Made by a program: the position numbers and the translations under genes
Source: CAMPJU01 sp046566095
GTDB lineage: Bacteria; Pseudomonadota; Gammaproteobacteria; Xanthomonadales; Xanthomonadaceae
Length of the DNA: 13,564 nt
NCBI GenBank assembly: GCA_046566095.1
Contig: JBKHXI010000077.1
Span: forward strand, 1-13,564
Direction: 5' to 3'
Part shown: one piece after another, positions 12,352 through 13,564 of the stretch
Position numbering within the stretch: the first letter of the stretch is position 1
Layout of the letters: every line of letters starts with the position of its first letter
The notes under the pieces: generated by a model
Database searches by the model: none
Seen by the model: the letters and a program-made list of their open reading frames with translations, nothing else
What the model was told of the DNA's origin: nothing

Positions 12352-13227
12352 TTGCCTCTCGACCTGGACGAAGCCGCGCGCCAGCGCGCGCTCGACGCCT
12401 TCCGCATCCTCGACACGCCGCCGGAACAGGCCTACGACGACATCGTGCGCCTGGCGCGCAGCATCTGCGGAGTGCCGATCGCGCTGGTGTCGCTGGTGGA
12501 CGGGCAACGGCAGTGGTTCAAGGCGCGCGAGGGCCTGGACGCGCAGCAGACCCCGCGCGACGTGGCCTTCTGCGCCCATGCCATCCGCGAACCGGCGCAG
12601 GTGATGGAGGTGCCGGATGCGCGCCTGGATCCGCGCTTTTCCGACAATCCGCTGGTGACCGGCGCGCCGCACATCCGTTTCTATGCCGGCGCGCCGCTGC
12701 TGACGCCCGAGGGCCAGGCGCTGGGCACTGTGTGCGTGATCGACCGCGCGCCGCGGCGGCTGGATCCGGCCCAGCGCGAGGCGCTCGCGGCCCTGTCGCG
12801 GCTGACGGTGTCGCTGCTGGTCGCGCGTCGCCGCGACCTGGCCTCGATCCGCGGCGAGCTGGGCCACGCGGCCGCCGCGCGGACCGGGCGCGGCGGCTAC
12901 GGGGTGGCGATCCTGCAGCCGCGCGACCTGGCCGGGCTCGCGGCCGGGCGCGAGGAACCGCGGCAGGCGCTGGACCGCGCCCGGCAGGCGCTGGAACCGC
13001 TGCTGCGCGAGGACGAGGTGCTGAGCGGCCACGGCGAGCACGAGCTGATCCTGCTGCTGCCCGCCGGCGAGGATCCGGCCGTGCGGATGCGCGCGCTGCG
13101 CGAGTCGCTGGGGCCGGTGCTGGATCCGGTCGCGATCGGGATGGCGATGGCCGCCGGCGCCGACGAGCCGATGGAGGACGTGTTCCTGCGCGCCGACGAG
13201 GTGCTGCGGGCGCAGCGCGGCGGCTGA
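12352..13227 (+). CDS. GAF-domain protein with degenerate GGDEF-like half
   Basis: The preferred TTG start gives 291 residues; GGAG at 12343-12346 lies 5 bases before it, and homology begins at once with DEAARQRALDAFRILDTPPEQAYDDIV. The alternative GTG at 12307 adds 15 residues and lacks a ribosome site. The GAF domain spans about 15-160 (GVPIALVSLVDGQRQWFKAREG, FCAHAIREP, IRFYAGAPLLTPEGQALGTVCVIDR). The rest (about 180-291) follows a diguanylate cyclase layout: EDEVLSGHGEHELILLLP stands where GGDEF should be (GEHEL at 228-232), and the end DEVLRAQRGG resembles the usual cyclase end. Metal-binding residues of the F-D-x-D-x-F motif are also missing (ILQPRDLAGL). It is therefore probably a cytoplasmic sensor without cyclase activity; the signal is unknown. 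The coding end overlaps the large inverted repeat. Confidence 0.82.
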   Translation: MPLDLDEAARQRALDAFRILDTPPEQAYDDIVRLARSICGVPIALVSLVDGQRQWFKAREGLDAQQTPRDVAFCAHAIREPAQVMEVPDARLDPRFSDNPLVTGAPHIRFYAGAPLLTPEGQALGTVCVIDRAPRRLDPAQREALAALSRLTVSLLVARRRDLASIRGELGHAAAARTGRGGYGVAILQPRDLAGLAAGREEPRQALDRARQALEPLLREDEVLSGHGEHELILLLPAGEDPAVRMRALRESLGPVLDPVAIGMAMAAGADEPMEDVFLRADEVLRAQRGG

Positions 13228-13564
13228 TCGCCGGGGCGGCGCGGGGCGCCGGTCCGGATCGTGCGATGGCCGCGTGTTCGGCGGATCCTGGGGGCGCGCC
13301 CAGGTCATCGCGGGCAAGGCCCGCTCCTACGACGTATGCCGGCCCGCTGTCGTCCCGAGCGCAGCGAGGGACCTGCTTTTCTCCTTCGCCCACGCGCACC
13401 ACCAACAAGCAGGTCCCTCGCTGCGCTCGGGACGACAGCGGGGGCCGGCATACGTCGTAGGAGCGGGCCTTGCCCGCGATGACCTGGGCGCGCCCCCAGG
13501 ATCCGCCGACACGCGGCCATCGCACGATCCGGACCGGCGCCCCGCGCCGCCCCGGCGATCAGCC
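13222..13564. repeat. Very large inverted repeat with nested REP-like hairpins
   Basis: The arm 13222-13378 is the reverse complement of 13407-13564 over 156 matching positions, without substitutions; the left arm has one extra T (in GTGTTCGG) and the right arm two extra G (in GCGGGGGCC). The loop 13379-13406 (28 bases) is unique. Each arm contains a GCGGGC/GCCCGC hairpin (13310-13324, 13463-13477) inside a GTAGGAGCGGGC context, like REP units of Pseudomonas and relatives, and a GTCCC..GGGAC unit (13352-13372, 13413-13433), whose translations are familiar spurious peptides in many genomes. The left arm includes the last codon and stop of the GAF gene, and the right arm ends at the window edge. 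No gene is seen in the 337 bases after 13227. Confidence 0.9.

Noticed and set aside
13261..13520. Short open frames on both strands inside the large inverted repeat
   Set aside because: They are mirror translations of the same repeat and contain peptide strings (such as RPERSEGPA and SSRAQRGTC) familiar as spurious annotations of a dispersed repeat.

Overview
The window reads as ordinary chromosome of a very GC-rich gammaproteobacterium, most likely Xanthomonadaceae (Lysobacter, Luteimonas or a relative). The reasons are extreme GC at third codon positions, a long TrpS of the Pseudomonas/Xanthomonas type with an extra C-terminal domain, the order birA–coaX–SPOR protein–tRNA-Thr, an entericidin lipoprotein next to a CsbD-family protein, and several start codons placed right after a -10 hexamer. 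No phage, plasmid, CRISPR array or complete transposon is visible. The genus is an inference.

Region 1 (1-1968, + strand) carries a tRNA-dihydrouridine synthase (dusA) and, 16 bases on, a guanidine-modifying hydrolase of the CtlX/arginine-deiminase-related group. Region 2 (about 1969-4865, +) carries a small secreted PepSY-like protein, then a PhoP-type response regulator and a PhoQ-type sensor kinase. A direct repeat resembling a PhoP box sits 11 bases before a possible -10 upstream of the small secreted gene, which suggests autoregulation. Region 3 (4895-5948, - strand, convergent with phoQ) is a two-gene unit: a small secreted protein of unknown function followed by the MtfA zinc peptidase.

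Region 4 (6027-6094) is a palindrome of about 34 bp per arm lying between divergent genes and running directly into the birA -10 hexamer. Region 5 (6104-9828, +) holds birA, coaX, a membrane-anchored SPOR-like protein, tRNA-Thr(UGU) and a Mn-dependent arginase. BirA and CoaX make a cofactor pair: biotin loading, and the first step of CoA synthesis. Region 6 (10028-10743) holds two small stress or envelope genes, an entericidin and a CsbD-family protein, each followed by a clear intrinsic terminator. Region 7 (10958-13227) holds trpS and a GAF protein whose C-terminal half looks like a decayed GGDEF domain.

The last 343 bases (13222-13564) form a very large inverted repeat: 156 matching positions per arm, no substitutions, two small indels and a 28-base unique loop. 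It contains nested REP-like hairpins, starts in the last codon of the GAF gene and runs to the last base of the window. It may be a compound REP/BIME element, a recent inverted duplication, or a fold-back artefact at a contig end. With the palindrome at 6027-6094, this is the only structure here not explained by ordinary genes. I do not see convincing evidence of a new multi-gene system.
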